From positions 9,728,438 to 9,792,437 of the forward strand of contig CM023537.1 in assembly GCA_013350335.1 (NCBI GenBank): 64,000 nt of DNA, written 5' to 3'. Positions 1 to 11,771 of this stretch are shown in pieces (position 1 is the stretch's first letter; the number at the start of each line of letters is the position of its first letter). Both the position numbers and the translations under genes were made by a program. The notes under the pieces were generated by a model that ran no database searches, had not been told where the DNA came from, and worked only from the letters and a program-made list of their open reading frames with translations. This DNA is from Chimonanthus salicifolius. Lineage: Eukaryota > Streptophyta > Magnoliopsida > Laurales > Calycanthaceae.

Positions 1-1110
1 GTGGACATTGAGAGTGTAGAGGAAGATTTAGAGGTTTATAAAATACTTAGGTCATTTCACCTATCAGACTAGTCTTTTGAAATGTATACCTAAGGTCCTA
101 CCAAAAAGAAAAACAGAGATTCTATTGCAACTTAGTCAACAATTGATTAACTCGTTACTACATGAAAATTATTTGGATTTTTAGTATCCAGGTTCTTATA
201 CTGAGTTTTCATCTACCCAACTCGACGACGACTATATTGTGTTGCTGAACAATATTTCGCCTTGATGATGAAGAAGTGGAGGAGGGAAACAAGGAGGGTA
301 ACTGCGTGGTGCAACACAGACAAAATTGACTAGCAAGGTGAAGAGATGCATAGACTAAAATTATGCCGATTTGTGCGTGCAATTCAAGATACGCATGCAC
401 TCAAGATCTGCATTCTTTAATCAATAACTAATCAAACAAATGAAGGTAATCACTGCAAATTGACGGAGTAAATAATAGGTTAACTGTTGTTTAAGGAGTT
501 TGTGCCTAGTACGCAATTTCCTGCTAGATTGGGGTTAGCCTCACTGTTTGTTTTGTGGGTCTCTATGTAAGTCTTCACAACCCAACTTAGTTTAGTTTAA
601 TCAAATGATAAACCTTGATTAGATGTCAAACGGGTCTTCTTGGAAACTACATTTACAAAGGGGTGAGAGGTTGTTTAGAGCTTTCTAGTATTCATAATGA
701 AGTTGGAAGATGGGAAACAAGGTCTAGAGGTGTCGGAGTAAAGATAACACCAGCCTTGGTTTAATTTTTAAAGCTTCATTATGGTCAAGGGAGAGGAGGA
801 TTAGGTGTGTAAAGAGAGTCTTAGGCATGTGAGGGGAATCTGCCTCAACCTCCTTTCCACCTATCAGACCATTTTTATCATTAAAGTAGTGGCGGCCTGC
901 AACATAAGCAAACCAAGCTTGCTTTCCAATGTGAATATCTTTCCATACACATGCACAGATCCATTTGATCCTTATCCTCTAAGTGTGATTAATTCCTTTT
1001 TAACTTCAAGTGGTAACAAAGCTTTTACTACAGAATGACCTTGACTGCCTCTCCTCAAACCCACTTGTCATCATCCATCACAATACAAATAAAAATACTT
1101 CTTCAGTGTT
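1..1110. other. No supported gene
   Basis: AT-rich intergenic DNA. The open frames here (for example 805-1038 +) are short, start without context and resemble no family I recognise. No terminal repeats or RNA gene were seen. Confidence 0.5.
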
Positions 1111-1316
1111 TAACAACCTCTCTTTTCAAGTCGGTTTTTAAGGATGGGTTCTACTCATATGTTTAACATGGTATCAAAGCAGGAGTACCACTGGGATGAA
1201 TTGGGTTTATAACTCCAGCTTGTATAAAAGGGGAGAGTCGTGTCTCCAACTCTGGCATTGAGGGAGAGTGTTAGCAAAAGTCCCACATCACCAGTGGACT
1301 ACACGTGTCCTCTTCC
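1111..1316 (+). mobile_element. TRIM-type miniature LTR retrotransposon, partial
   Basis: Terminal-repeat retrotransposon in miniature, a non-coding LTR element. A 3' LTR piece ends in ..TTTAACA at 1168 and is followed at once by TGGTATCAAAGC (1169-1180), one mismatch from the initiator-Met tRNA primer site TGGTATCAGAGC. About 80 bp of internal sequence follow, then a purine tract AGGGAGAG (1261-1268) abutting TGTTAGCAAAAGTCCCACAT, a typical LTR start, at 1269. The same order and wording recur at 56659-56902, where the right LTR is complete (112 bp), which supports the boundaries. The left LTR here lacks its 5' part and the right one fades after about 1310. Confidence 0.65.
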
Positions 1317-2019
1317 TCCCAAATAGTCCATCTCACACTTATTCAGCCTCCAAGTATCGACAAATGGAGAAAGCATTCCAGGAAAACATCATTTAGGGAA
1401 GTCATCCATCACCTCCAGACATCCTTTTTCCACCACAATACATGGAATTGCTTGGTCTAGTCATGCTAACCTTTGGCATGAGGTTCATGAATACATGCCC
1501 CCTGTTGCTGAATGTGTTGAAAAACAAGGACACTTAAAGCCAAAGGGTCCACACCCAAGAACAGGAAATGCCCCCTTTAATAGTCTAATGGGCTTTGCTG
1601 CCAATGAGACTTTCTGGGGGCCATACTAGCAGTGAAGTTACAAAAGCAGTGCAGAGGATAAGAATGGGTTATATAAAGAAAGAACAAGAAAGACCCGACT
1701 TCTAGTTACTCCAAACTTGGAATTAGGATTTAGGATTTTGGAGAGGGGGGCTGCTAAACTCTCAAATCAAAATCTATTCAAATCTTGTTGCTTGCTGTTA
1801 TTATATATGATAAAATAATATTAGATAGATAGCTTTCCAAACCCTAGGAGATAATGTCACTAACATATAGTTAGCAAACTGTACACGTCTTTGACAAACT
1901 TGCCTTGGGATTTTAACAGGCAACTACAGTCCATAGTCCACACTCTACACTTGTTTTTTACTTTCCTTTCTTCGGTTCATCGGTTGAGTTTGTGTTTCAA
2001 AGACATCGGTGTTTATTAG
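1317..2019. other. No supported gene
   Basis: No coding potential or recognisable repeat. The sequence includes the direct flank of the TRIM remnant and low-complexity AT DNA. Confidence 0.4.
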
Positions 2020-2162
2020 CAGGATCGACCCTGAAATTTCAGGGGCTTTAGGCCCTAGGGAAAGTACATGGTGGGGGGCCTAGGGCATTGGTCAAATTGG
2101 GGGGGGGGGGGGGGGGGGGGGGGAGAGGCCCCCAATTTGGACTTAAGCCAGGGCCGGCCCTG
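2020..2162. mobile_element. hAT-type MITE with a 25-G run
   Basis: The ends are CAGGATCGACCCTG (2020-2033) and CAGGGCCGGCCCTG (2149-2162), inverted-repeat termini of the CAGGG..CCCTG style common in hAT MITEs. The 8 bases outside (TTTATTAG and CATGTTAG) agree at five positions, a plausible decayed 8-bp target duplication. The interior holds an uninterrupted run of 25 G (2099-2123). A related element with a perfect 8-bp duplication lies at 58440-58592. Confidence 0.6.
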
Positions 2163-2254
2163 CATGTTAGTATCCCTCCTTATAAATTTAAAGTCCGACA
2201 TGCCTAAATACAAGATGATTACTTCATTTAACTAGAACATCATAACGTTTTAAA

Positions 2255-2353
2255 CCCGTGAGAGTTAGTTTGACGGTCAAGAATCCATTTCAAATGTGCG
2301 AGGTCTTGGGTTCGAGTTATTCTCAACTACTCTCCATAGTCTTAAAAAAAAAT
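2255..2353 (+). mobile_element. SINE copy (family 2), short
   Basis: tRNA-derived SINE. It begins CCCGTGAGAGTTAGTTTGAC like the 28598 copy, has a box-B-like GGGTTCGAGTTATT at about 2308-2321 and ends in an A run. Flanks ATAACGTTTTAA and ATAAAGTTTTAA look like a 12-bp target-site duplication. It lacks the 3' half found in the longer copies. Confidence 0.6.
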
Positions 2354-2359
2354 TATAAA

Positions 2360-4350
2360 GTTTTAATTAAAAAAGACATAAAAACATAAAATATGGACCA
2401 TTTTTATCAAATTTCTAGTGTGTTTTTACCTCTAGCCTTCAAAGATGGTGAGTTGATCACCACCAAAGTCTTTCTTTTACCAATATAAGGTTGAATTTTT
2501 AATTTTGATATTTCAATCTTCCACTATGTTTGTATTGAGGTATAATTTATCGTGTCTTATCATTGCATCGAAGAAATTAGTTTTTTAATTAGGCGATTAG
2601 GATCATTAGAGTAATAGTTCTAAGATAAATACTTCAAGCCCTTAATAAGTTTAAGTTCGTTGCGTTTATTTAATAGAAGTTCAAATAAAAATTTTAATTA
2701 TCTAAAATTTAAAATCTATAAATTCAATAAATATTCAAAATTAAGTATTATGACAATAACAACTTTATATTTGGTGAACTTATATTTGATAATTTTGTAA
2801 TTACAAGTTGTTGAAATCCAAAATAGTATTTTAAATGTAAATTTATAAATTTATTTGAACATAAAATATAAGTGTTTACAACCTTCGTTTTAAAGTATCA
2901 TTTTAAAACATAAAATATTGAAATAAAACTGTAAATCCTATGTAATTTTTTTTTTGAATTTATGTATAAAAAACTACAAAATATCCAACGTAAAACTCTC
3001 ACGTGTCATCCGCTTAAAATCGGATGTAATTATGATGTAAAGAAAGAATGTCAAATTGTCAACCTTACCAAACATCTGTAGCTCGGTACAACGCAACGAA
3101 CCGAAAAGTTTAAGGGTTTAGTTCGTAAAGGAAATTGACGAAGCAGGCGTCTGGGACTCTGGGTTGCCTTTCCGCGTGAATGGAGGGAGGGCAGCAAGTA
3201 ACTTAAAGACACGTGGCAAAGATCCCGTGGTCCCCTTCGAGCGCTGCCTTCTTTGCTGCGTGGAAAGTTTAGGTGTCCGTCCCATGTGCAGCTTAGATAA
3301 AATTTCCATTAGAAATCAATTTTTTTATCCGTAAACTGAATTTCTTTTAGTTAATATTTAATTATATTAATTATTTAAAATAATTATATTTTTGAATTTA
3401 TCTTTTAAATATGAAAATTAATAAGATATAAATTTTTAAAAAATAAAAAAAGTTTTTTCTTTTTATGAAAATACCGTAACATTGTAATTTTGTATGAGAA
3501 TAATTCTAAACATGTTATTCATATAATATAATTCAACTGATTGTATCCTGTCATAAAAAATGAGAAATTGTAGATTTAAACTCGAATAATTTAATCTTAA
3601 TATGCCTTAAATATAGTAGATTTATTCATGAAAATTTTAGCATAACCGCCCCTAATTTCCCACACGTTAACTATTTCTGTCACTCACCTTGAAACTCAGC
3701 CGCTGGCTGACGGCTCATGTGGCTCAAGGAAGGAAAGAATTACCTTTGTCATATTCCATATTCCAGTTCATTGTTCTATTACTTGGGACTTGGGACTTGG
3801 ACTTTTGCTAAAGAGCCGAGCCGAGCCGAGCCGAGCCGAGCCGAGATTAACAGCTCTGCCAAGCGGATGGAGGACAGCTCTCACCCTATTGGGCAGCAAA
3901 TGAGGCAACGTGTCCCAATACACCACACAGACTGGGCTTGGGATCTGAACCTCAACACGTCTGACTTTCAAATATTTAACAAAAACTCTACCAACAAATA
4001 TCCTCTAAAAATAGATTTTAAGCCTAAGTTTGGTTCTGATATAAAGAAAATTATATGATTAATTATTATACGAAATTATAATTCTATTTGATAAAATATT
4101 TTTTTGATTTTAACCTTTTAAAAATCAACAGTTTATAATTATTAAAATTTAAACGTCAAGATTATATGACTTAAATCATCAACTAGTAGTAAAAATTTAT
4201 ATACTCTATATCTATATAATTATATCAAATTAATATAATTTTTTTTAACCCATAATTCATCTAAAGACATTTTATTTTAATGTGTCACTCTAATATAATG
4301 TCTTACTAAGCTTATCTCAATATTTAACCTATGTCCTACGCCAATCGTAT
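2360..4350. other. AT-rich intergenic stretch
   Basis: No gene recognised. 3060-3310 is locally GC-richer, contains a CACGTGGC motif near 3209 and an open frame on the minus strand (3118-3309), but nothing familiar in translation. 3310-3660 and 4000-4320 are plain AT-rich. Confidence 0.4.
3814..3845. repeat. (GCCGA)n microsatellite
   Basis: About six uninterrupted GCCGA units. Directly upstream is a small ACTTGG-type repeat (3781-3802). Confidence 0.9.
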
Positions 4351-4411
4351 TGAAAGGGAGCAAAGCCCGAGAGTAGAGTGGATTACAACAACAAGGAAAG
4401 AGAAAGAAAGA

Positions 4412-4417
4412 CACGTG
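4412..4417. promoter_or_regulatory. G-box / ABRE-like CACGTG upstream of HB40-like gene
   Basis: Palindromic CACGTG in the context ACACGTGT, about 515 bp 5' of the HB40-like start codon. bZIP and bHLH factors bind such sites, and ABA control is known for the HB21/40/53 clade. The link to this gene is inferred from position only. Confidence 0.35.
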
Positions 4418-4854
4418 TAGCGCCATCCCTTTTTCTACATCTGCGGGTGTACCCCTATTTTCTAAATTAAAAATAGAAAAGCCTCGATAACCGTGGTTAT
4501 TATTATAAATGACAAAATTTTATTTATTTAATTCAATTTTTAAATTTTAATTATTTATTTTTACTCAATCAAAAATTTTAATCTGTCAATCTAATACTTA
4601 TCATATTTTTCAATATTTCCTCCTTTTTATATTTTTAAATTATCTACTTTGTCTTTAAATATATGCTATTTTTTACCCAACTCTACTTCTCTTAACCTGT
4701 TTGACCATGGTTTAGAAATGTTTATAGTAAACACACCCAAAGCTAAGTTGATTATTTTTAGTCACCTAATCCAGTCTCTAATTTACAGGGCAGTAGTCCG
4801 GAAATTTTTCAAGGAAGCAGGGGCATTTTAATAACCCCACTCATTATAAATGAA

Positions 4855-4860
4855 AGTCTA
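4855..4860 (+). promoter_or_regulatory. TATA box of HB40-like gene
   Basis: TATAAA lies 72 bp upstream of the ATG at 4932, leaving room for a leader of about 40-45 nt. Confidence 0.5.
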
Positions 4861-4931
4861 GTCTGCGATGCCCACTTCGTAGGAAGTCATTGAGTAAACT
4901 TAGAACTCAAGAGACTTTAAGAAAGCTGAGA

Positions 4932-6713
4932 ATGAATCAAGGAGAAGAAGATCAAATGCTGCTACTCTCTCAATATTACTCTGGCTTGTACACCCAAACC
5001 CCACAAGGTCAGTCTATTCTAATTTTACCATCGTTTTTTTAATGATCAAAGGTGTTCAGTTGTCTTACTCGTAGAGGATTTTTATCTTACTGATCTTTTT
5101 TCACACATATATTGAGTTCAAACGATGAAGAGTAATTTCATAGAGAGTGGTCCAAAAGAATTTGAACATGAATCAAACTCAAGACCTCTTTTCATAGAAG
5201 AACTTCTGACTAATGAAGCTAACCCCATATGGATTCTAATTTTACCATTGTTAACTCCCACATTGAAGCCTTTTAAGATATGGCATAACTTGTAGTTGCT
5301 TCAGCTTTTTAATTGTCTTTTCTTTTTCTGAAATAGGTGAAAAGAGAGCTCGTAAAAGGAGGAAGAAGACGAGAGTGGTAAGTAGAAGGAGTGGGATGGA
5401 AGAAGAGGAGGCTAAGCGCTGAGCAGGTGAATTTCTTGGAGATGAATTTCGGGACTGAACACAAGTTGGAATCTGCGAGGAAAGACCAGTTGGCCATGGA
5501 GTTGGGGCTCGACCCTCGGCAAGTCGCGGTTTGGTTTCAGAACCGGAGAGCTCGGTGGAAGAGCAAGCAACTTGAGGAGGAATATGCAAAGCTCAAGGCC
5601 ATACATGAAGCAGTTGTTGTAGAGAAGTGTCAACTTGAAGCTGAGGTGTGTGTGCATATTTCTTTGTTTGTGTATATGTTTTATGACTCTAGTCATCATC
5701 ATCATCACCAAAGTCGAACTCTCATTTGAATAGCGTTAAAATATATTAGAATTGTTATTTAGTTAGATTAGAATTTGAGTTCATCTGTGATTAAGTGTAA
5801 GTCTATATATAGGAAACTTCTAGTGTTTAACGTCTAAAGTCTAAACTTTATCCATTGAAGTTAGTTTTCTTCTTCTATTTATATGCTTAAGCTATCTAAT
5901 ATAATTTTTTCTCAACTCATGTACTTGAAAATCTGTCTAGCTAGTTTGGTTGGGAAGTTTTCACTTTAAAGTAAAAGTCCCGAGTTGACTCAGCAACTTT
6001 GTATGGTAGACTTGTTTATGAACAATCAAATCATATAGACTCGGCTGAGTCATTTCTGTCATTTACCCTTTCTTTTCTTTTTTCCCATTCTTTTGACACC
6101 AATAACCAACTCTTGCTTAGCAAATGCTCTTCCTTTTTCCATTAACCATGCAAGTCAACCTTCAAACCAAGCCTTAATTTCAGTATTTTGGAGTAGTTAG
6201 CCTATTTTTCTACCCACCACTAGGGTAGCTCAATTGGTGGCCTCCCCCTTCCCCCTCAGGCAGGGAGAGGTCATGGGTTCGAGTCTTAGTGGCTCATACT
6301 CTGGAGTGTGGGTGTGATTGCGCTCTACCAAGGAGTTTTAGGAGGGCTATGGTCGAGGAGTAAGTTGGAGTGGGTCTGAGGTTTCTCCTGGGTCTTAAAA
6401 AAAAGTTAGCCTACTTTTCTTTCTCATATTATACTGAATAAGGAGGATTATTTGGTTGCAGGTGTTGAGGCTGAGGGGAGAACTCTCAGAAGCCCAAAAA
6501 GAGATCAGAAGGCACTCTGATCATTCAGATGCAGTTTCGGACTGCGAACGGAGCTGTAGCCCAAGCTCTTCTTTCTCAATGGAGGCTCATCATCCTTTCG
6601 TCGGAGAACTTGCTGTGGGAGATACACAGAATTTGCTGTATATACCTGAAATTGAAACTGGGACTTACATTACTGCCATGGACTGGCTCGACTTGTATGG
6701 CATTGGCATATGA
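4932..6713 (+). CDS. HD-Zip class I transcription factor, HB21/HB40/HB53-like, with frame break in exon 2
   Basis: Exons 4932-5007, 5337-5645 and 6462-6713 have consensus borders (AAG|GTCAGT, ATAG|GTGAAA, GAG|GTGTGT, GCAG|GTGTTG). Exon 1 encodes [20 protein letters not shown], the signature N-terminus of the HB21/40/53 clade (BRC1 targets in bud dormancy and ABA signalling, from family knowledge). Exon 2 carries a basic stretch, then a homeodomain with helix 3 [13 protein letters not shown], then a leucine zipper (L, L, V, L, L every seven residues) running into exon 3. The C-terminus is acidic/serine-rich and ends [11 protein letters not shown]. Summed exons are 637 nt, one over a codon multiple. 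The frame entering exon 2 reads the basic stretch and then stops at 5423-5425, while the homeodomain frame has a TAA at 5379-5381. A single extra base near 5378-5382, or use of a later acceptor AG (5381-5382 or 5387-5388), would reconcile them. The gene may therefore be a recent pseudogene, an alternatively spliced gene or an assembly error. Expected length is about 212 residues. Confidence 0.88.
5036..5232 (-). mobile_element. SINE (family 2), antisense in HB40-like intron 1
   Basis: The element lies between a 20-bp direct repeat, ATTCTAATTTTACCATCGTT (5016-5035) and ATTCTAATTTTACCATTGTT (5233-5252), one mismatch. The T run at its left end is the SINE A-tail read backwards. The body matches the antisense copy at 21496-21712, including the CAAACTCAAGACCTC box-B complement. 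The intact target duplication implies a fairly young insertion, and it makes up most of intron 1. Confidence 0.85.
6212..6404 (+). mobile_element. SINE (family 1), tRNA-derived, in HB40-like intron 2
   Basis: Pol III promoter boxes are nearly tRNA-perfect: box A TAGCTCAATTGG (about 6226) and box B GGTTCGAGTCT (about 6278). It ends in eight A. The 16-bp direct repeats GTTAGCCTATTTTTCT (6196-6211) and GTTAGCCTACTTTTCT (6405-6420) flank it with one mismatch, so the boundaries are firm. Confidence 0.9.
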
Positions 6714-6719
6714 CTCTTC

Positions 6720-7435
6720 TGTGATTTAATTGTGTAAATATATGTGCATCTATGTGTATTATACCTTCCTTTTCCTTTACAACTCTTTTATGTGGTCCGC
6801 TTTGAGTATGTGATTGTCATTTCTCATTAACAAATCTTGAACCAAAAGGCTTTGTTAATTGGGCCATGAAGATGATAGATCATGTCTAAGCCCAACACCA
6901 TCTTGTTCCTACTACAATCCTGATCCAAGTCCAGCCCAGTCCATAACTGGTCTTGGACTCAAAACTTCGGCTACGCCTCAATAGGGAGTGCTCTGTTTTG
7001 TAGTTGAACCTTAAATTTGTATTCAAGAGGTTACACCAAAGATCCAACTTTAATAGTGGAAAACCCTAATCAAATCCTTTTAACAGAGTATGGAGATACA
7101 AGCTGAATTCATTCATTTATGAGCATAATTTGACAGTTTTTGTTAGAAATTAGTAAGTCTATTTCTTCACCCTCATTTATCCTGTTGAGCTAGAAACTTT
7201 TTCAACATAAAGTAATTTTGAAGATTTAGATGGATAAGCAATTTTTGTCAATTTTTTTTATCAATAAAGAAATTCTGTTTGAAAAAATAATAATATATAA
7301 AAAATAATATATCTCAAATTTGCTTTCTTCCAATCTGAAATGCAATATTGGTACAAAACTTTAAGCCCTTGCATCTAAAGTCTTTTCCTTTCAGCTTTAA
7401 AGACTTTTTCTTGTTCAAAAGCATGATTTTTTTCT
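6720..7435. other. 3' flank of HB40-like gene, nothing further recognised
   Basis: Contains the likely 3' UTR of the HB40-like gene and AT-rich DNA. No open frame of note. Confidence 0.4.
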
Positions 7436-7437
7436 CA

Positions 7438-7645
7438 CATAGGGGGTTAGTCTGACCGTCTAGAAACTCCACTCATGAAAGGGAGGTTTTGAGTTTAATT
7501 CATTCTCAAAGTCCTCTGGGCCACTCTCCATGGAGTTACTGTTTATCGACTTATCTAGTATGTGTAAATTGAGAGGTTTACACATGCTCGTGGGATTAAT
7601 TTCACCTCCAATGTGAGATGACATTGGGTCCTCCATTAGAGAATT
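7438..7645 (+). mobile_element. SINE (family 2) copy, diverged
   Basis: It matches the 28598 and 21496 copies in order: GGGGGTTAGTCTGACCGTC, then GGGAGGTTTTGAGTT, then GGGCCACTCTCCATGGAGTT, then GAGAGGTTTACACATGC. No clear A-tail or target duplication is visible, so the copy is older. Confidence 0.6.
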
Positions 7646-7659
7646 TCATTTTTCAAAAT

Positions 7660-8440
7660 TTTAAGAGTTAAATTTGGACCTTGCAAATGTTATTTCAATT
7701 TGGGCCCATAAACATTTGAAAATAGTGTTACCAGGTTTGCCGAAAATATGACTTTTGTTTTGGACCTAAAAATAATTGTATAAATTTCAAAATAATACAT
7801 GGACCGTTTTTGGGTCATCACAATTGTTTATGGACCTGCCAACATTATTTTTGGGTTTGTAAAAATTGATCATGGGCCTGAAAATATAATGGCTCCTGGG
7901 CCAGATATAAATCATTTGTGGGTCATGATACTTTACAAAACTGTAATATAATGATGATGGTTCTGTCAATGGGCTTGCCAACAACCTAAGCGTTTTCTGT
8001 GGGCCTGAAAATAATTGTAGTAGGCCTAAAATATCATTACTGACTGTTTTGGGCTTACAGGAATCATTTCTGGGCCTAGTGAAAAATTGTCAATAAGTCC
8101 TAAAGGTCTTATAAAACTATTTTTTGGCTTGTAAAAGGTGTTTCTGTATTTGCAAAAAACCTACTGATAGTCCTTTCTAGTAATCCATGGACTGTTCATG
8201 GACCAGAAGACTATAAATTGGTCAACAAAGACATGTGGACTGTTAATGGGCCAGCAAGCAATGCATGGAGCCATGGCCCATAAAAAACCAGAAAATCATA
8301 CATGTTTTCACCACGAAGCAATACATGGATGGTTAATGGGGCAATAAACTTTAATATGGACAATGGGCCAATGAATAAAAATAGAGTATTTACTGGACTG
8401 ACAAGTGGGACTTCATATATTATTTGTGGACCAAATATAA
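7660..8440. repeat. Degenerate GGGCC-rich repeat tract
   Basis: Motifs such as TGGGCCTGAAAAT, TGGGCCAGA, TGGACCTG and CATGGACTGTTCATGGACCA recur irregularly every 30-50 bp across nearly 800 bp. The pattern suggests an old minisatellite whose units have drifted. No open frame follows the period and no transposon ends were found. Confidence 0.5.
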
Positions 8441-8523
8441 ATATATGTCTATTAACTTTGATTTTTATTCAAGTGTTACCCAATTTCAGCTCTAAGCCTC
8501 TAAAAACAATTTTTAGCCACTTG

Positions 8524-8683
8524 GGCTGCATTTGGATAGAGGGTACCGGAGGTAATGGAGGATAACTCCTCATTACCTCTATTTGGTAATTACAGTGAAG
8601 GGGTAAAAAGTCAACTTTTTATCCCCTCTCCCTTCAACTTTTGAAAACTCTTCAAGGGAGGGATTTTCATAAAAAATGCAGCC
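8524..8683. mobile_element. MITE with GGCTGCATTT termini
   Basis: It starts GGCTGCATTTGG and ends AAAAAATGCAGCC, inverted at 10 bases, and is flanked by TTG on both sides (8521-8523, 8684-8686). Size (160 bp), TIR and 3-bp duplication fit a PIF/Harbinger-like MITE. The usual TWA target is not met, so the superfamily is uncertain. A related end (GGGCTGCATTTG) occurs alone at about 9668, and a relative lies at 50221-50463. Confidence 0.6.
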
Positions 8684-8689
8684 TTGATT

Positions 8690-9228
8690 TTAACAATTAA
8701 AATCATCATGTGTCTAACTTAAAAAAAAAAACTTTCATATCATATTTTAAAAAAAAAACTAAAAAGAGAAAGGTACCAAGTGTGACTCATCATTTTCCTT
8801 ATATATGTGTATGTACCAATTTTTTATTATATTCAACTGACAAAAAAATTACCCTTCTCACTTTATAGTGATAATTATGACAGAGATAAAGATAAAACCT
8901 AGAGTAAGAAGGAAGAACTTATATTAGGAGAGATTTTGTAAAGAGTCCTTATGTAATATTGTGGTATTGTGGAAGACTCTACATCTTAAAAGAAGGGAGA
9001 ATTATTTATTTTGAACCCATTTATAATAAATTAGTACGAACTTTCAATTAGAAACTTTCATATTAAAATTTTAGAAAAATCTAATATACATAACTTAACA
9101 ATTTTATATTTTTTTAAATATTTTGATTGAAAGTTTACATTAATTTTAACGAATTTATTAACAATAGATGATTTCTCCCAAAGGTATCCTACTTTAAAAA
9201 ATAAAAAATTCACAAAAAGTTCTCAACA
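8690..9228. other. No supported gene
   Basis: AT-rich, with runs of A and T and no repeat ends or coding signal recognised. Confidence 0.4.
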
Positions 9229-9664
9229 CTTGCAAATTGCAAGTGATATAGATTCCTCATTCCTCAGTCCTCAGTCATTAACAAAACATATTTTAGTCGC
9301 ATCCCATCACGGTACATAGGCTGTCTGCCAATCAGTGGCCTACCTTAGAAAATAAAAAGTTGAGAAATATTCTACTTTTTTTTTTTAATTAATTGTAGAA
9401 AACTGCATGATCAAGCGTAAAACTTCCATAGATGAACTTATTACTCTTAAAACACACTAAAGTTAGACCATGAAAACTCGAATCCACAACCTTCACTTCT
9501 TCTCAGAAAACAACTAATTGAGTGTACACTGTGGATTCTCATATACCATGTGGAATCTCATATGCCACTTGCAGATAGCAACCGATACAGATTCCTCATT
9601 CCTCAGTTGTTAGGCAAAACGTATGTTAGTGGTATCTCATCACCGTACATAGGCTGTCTCATCG
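9229..9664. repeat. Direct repeat pair around 9229-9330 and 9565-9664
   Basis: Two roughly 100-bp segments share CACTTGCA, GATTCCTCATTCCTCAGT and CATCACSGTACATAGGCTGTCT in the same order. A third, poorer copy of the end is at about 9893-9940. They could be parts of an unrecognised element or a local duplication. Confidence 0.6.
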
Positions 9665-9774
9665 GACGCTTGGGCTGCATTTGAACCGGAATTTTTTAAG
9701 TGGCAAGAAAACATGTCACTGGATTCTTATCGGCTGAAGCCATAAGCTTCTTTCTTTAATTGTTGATGCTTGAC

Positions 9775-9890
9775 TCAGAAAGATTCCTTTTATATCACAT
9801 CCAACCTCTAAGGTTCTAATGGGAGGTGTTGGATTCGATTTCTCCCAAGTTTATATATGATATACGAGGTTTGTGAGTGGCTTCGTACAA
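9775..9890 (+). mobile_element. SINE-like repeat (family 3)
   Basis: Shares TTGGATTCGATTTCTCCCA (box-B-like) followed by TATATGATATACGAGGTTTG with the sequence at 11318-11430. No target duplication was identified. Confidence 0.4.
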
Positions 9891-9959
9891 CAATTGCATC
9901 AGTGGCATCTCATAAGTGCACGTAGACTGTCTCAATGGGTTTTATGGACGGATTGTCTC

Positions 9960-10860
9960 GTAGGCACTGGAGACTAAATAAAATTTAAAAACTAAAAAAA
10001 TCTCAAGTGACTTTGTTTGAGTTAACTCAAATCTATAGGATTTTGAGTTGAGTGAATCAATAAATTTTACTAAACTTTTTTTTAGTCAAGTTCAAAATTT
10101 TGATTGTGCCACTTGACTCGATAAAATTTTGAGTCAAGTGTGAATTTTAAACTTTCCAAATAGAAGTTTCTTGAATTATTGCTTTACTGCTACTTAATTT
10201 TGATTTTTTTTTTTTCTCATATTGGCTTAATGTGGTGAACTTAGGCTTATTTTGGCTGACAGTGTTCTACATCAGCAGATTAAAAAAATAAAATAAAGGA
10301 TGTATTTTGTATTTTTTCGGCAATTAAGGGCTCCATCAATGGGTAATCCATCTATGATCTTCTTTAATAAAAAAATATTAATTATTATAAGGTAAGGTTA
10401 CTTGAATCCGAAGCTCTTATCACAAGAACCCCGTTCTACGTGATGATTAGATGGTAGATTATCCTAATTAAGAGTGATGTCAGTTTTAGAGTGAGATGGA
10501 AGAAGAATTTTTAAATTCTATCCACTTGGCCAGTCTTAGGATTTACAAATCCATTAAGATAAACCATCTTAATCAAGACAATATCATCTCAATAACTTCA
10601 TTGATTTCAAGCATTAAAGATCATTAGTATAGACACAATAACTTCTAAAAAATTAAATTAGTCTCTGTGTATAATACACATATAGTATAAAGTCATTCAT
10701 TGATTTATTTTGCATTATAATAATTAATTGATAAACAAATTATACTTAAAGTTCAATCATATATTGATTAATTGAAAATTTTAATATCCATGTGAAATAC
10801 ATAATGTGTCAAATTGACAACCTGTTTGTTAAAAACAAAGTTAAGAAGAATATTAATTCA
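9960..10860. other. No supported gene
   Basis: AT-rich intergenic DNA. A small tract near 10015-10145 is rich in GAGTTGAGT-like words. Nothing else recognised. Confidence 0.4.
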
Positions 10861-10861
10861 C

Positions 10862-11261
10862 ACAATTCAAGAAATACTCAACAACAATGTCTCTGTAGAA
10901 AATATGAAGTGGCTATTTGGCTTTCTCATTATCATGATTTATATAGAGTTACAAGTCTCTCGTAGAGGATAGACATAAATCAATTACAATCCCTAAATGA
11001 AGGGACATTGCTAAATACAAATGTAGTGTGATGTACACTAGGAAAGTCGATGCTTTCTGCTAATACTCTCTACAAACTCGATCTTAAAGCAACGAGTTTG
11101 AAACTAAGTACTGAGAAATAGTGTTTCGATAAGCCCTTGGTGAAAATATCAACAAGTTGATCTTGAGAAGAGACGAATTGAATGTGACGAGATCCAACAA
11201 TAATGCGTTCGCGGATGAAATGATAATCTAATTCAAAGTGTTTAGTCTGTAATCTTAACAA
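10862..11261 (-). mobile_element. Ty1/copia retrotransposon 3' end (RNase H C-terminus plus LTR)
   Basis: The minus-strand frame 11261-11070 reads TKHFELDYHFIRERI, then HIQFVSSQDQLVDIFTKGL, the C-terminal RNase H signature of Ty1/copia Pol, with a stop soon after. Downstream on that strand a purine-rich GAGAGTATTAGCAG tract leads into about 200 bp with a TATATAA box (around 10940), consistent with the 3' LTR. Nothing of the upstream polyprotein or the 5' LTR is present, so this is a truncated relic. Confidence 0.75.
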
Positions 11262-11317
11262 ATCTTAGTAATGGAATAACCTAATTTTCATCTCCTTTTT
11301 TTTAAGAAATAATCTAG

Positions 11318-11430
11318 ATAGGTAGGTCAATTGGTCTCACCTGATAGGATAGAATAGAGGTTTTCATTCAGACTTCTCCTAAAATTATATAATACACGAG
11401 GTTTGTAGGTGGTTTCCTTTATCGATGAGA
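11318..11430 (+). mobile_element. SINE-like repeat (family 3)
   Basis: Box A-like TAGGTCAATTGG (about 11323), box-B-like CATTCAGACTTCTCC, then ATATAATACACGAGGTTTG, parallel to 9775-9890. Confidence 0.45.
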
Positions 11431-11771
11431 TTAGTAGATTTCCATATTATATATATATATAAGTTGCATTAAAAAAAAGTCTTGTAAAAGATATTGAGCA
11501 AAGAAATTGTGCCACATTAAAACCGTCTCATTAAACTATTTTTTGTTTTTCTACCCTTTTCTTATAAAATTTCGTTATTTTTAGATGTTGACAGATTCTT
11601 GTAAATCACCAAATCCAATATTAAAATATCCTTTCTCTATCTTTTCCAATCTTAGAATCACTTTTTATATTTTTAGTCATTATTTCTATATAATTTTTAT
11701 ATTTTTTGAATCACAAAATTATAACCTAAATGACATAAATTTATTTCAAGATGAAGCTCATGTAGAGAAAA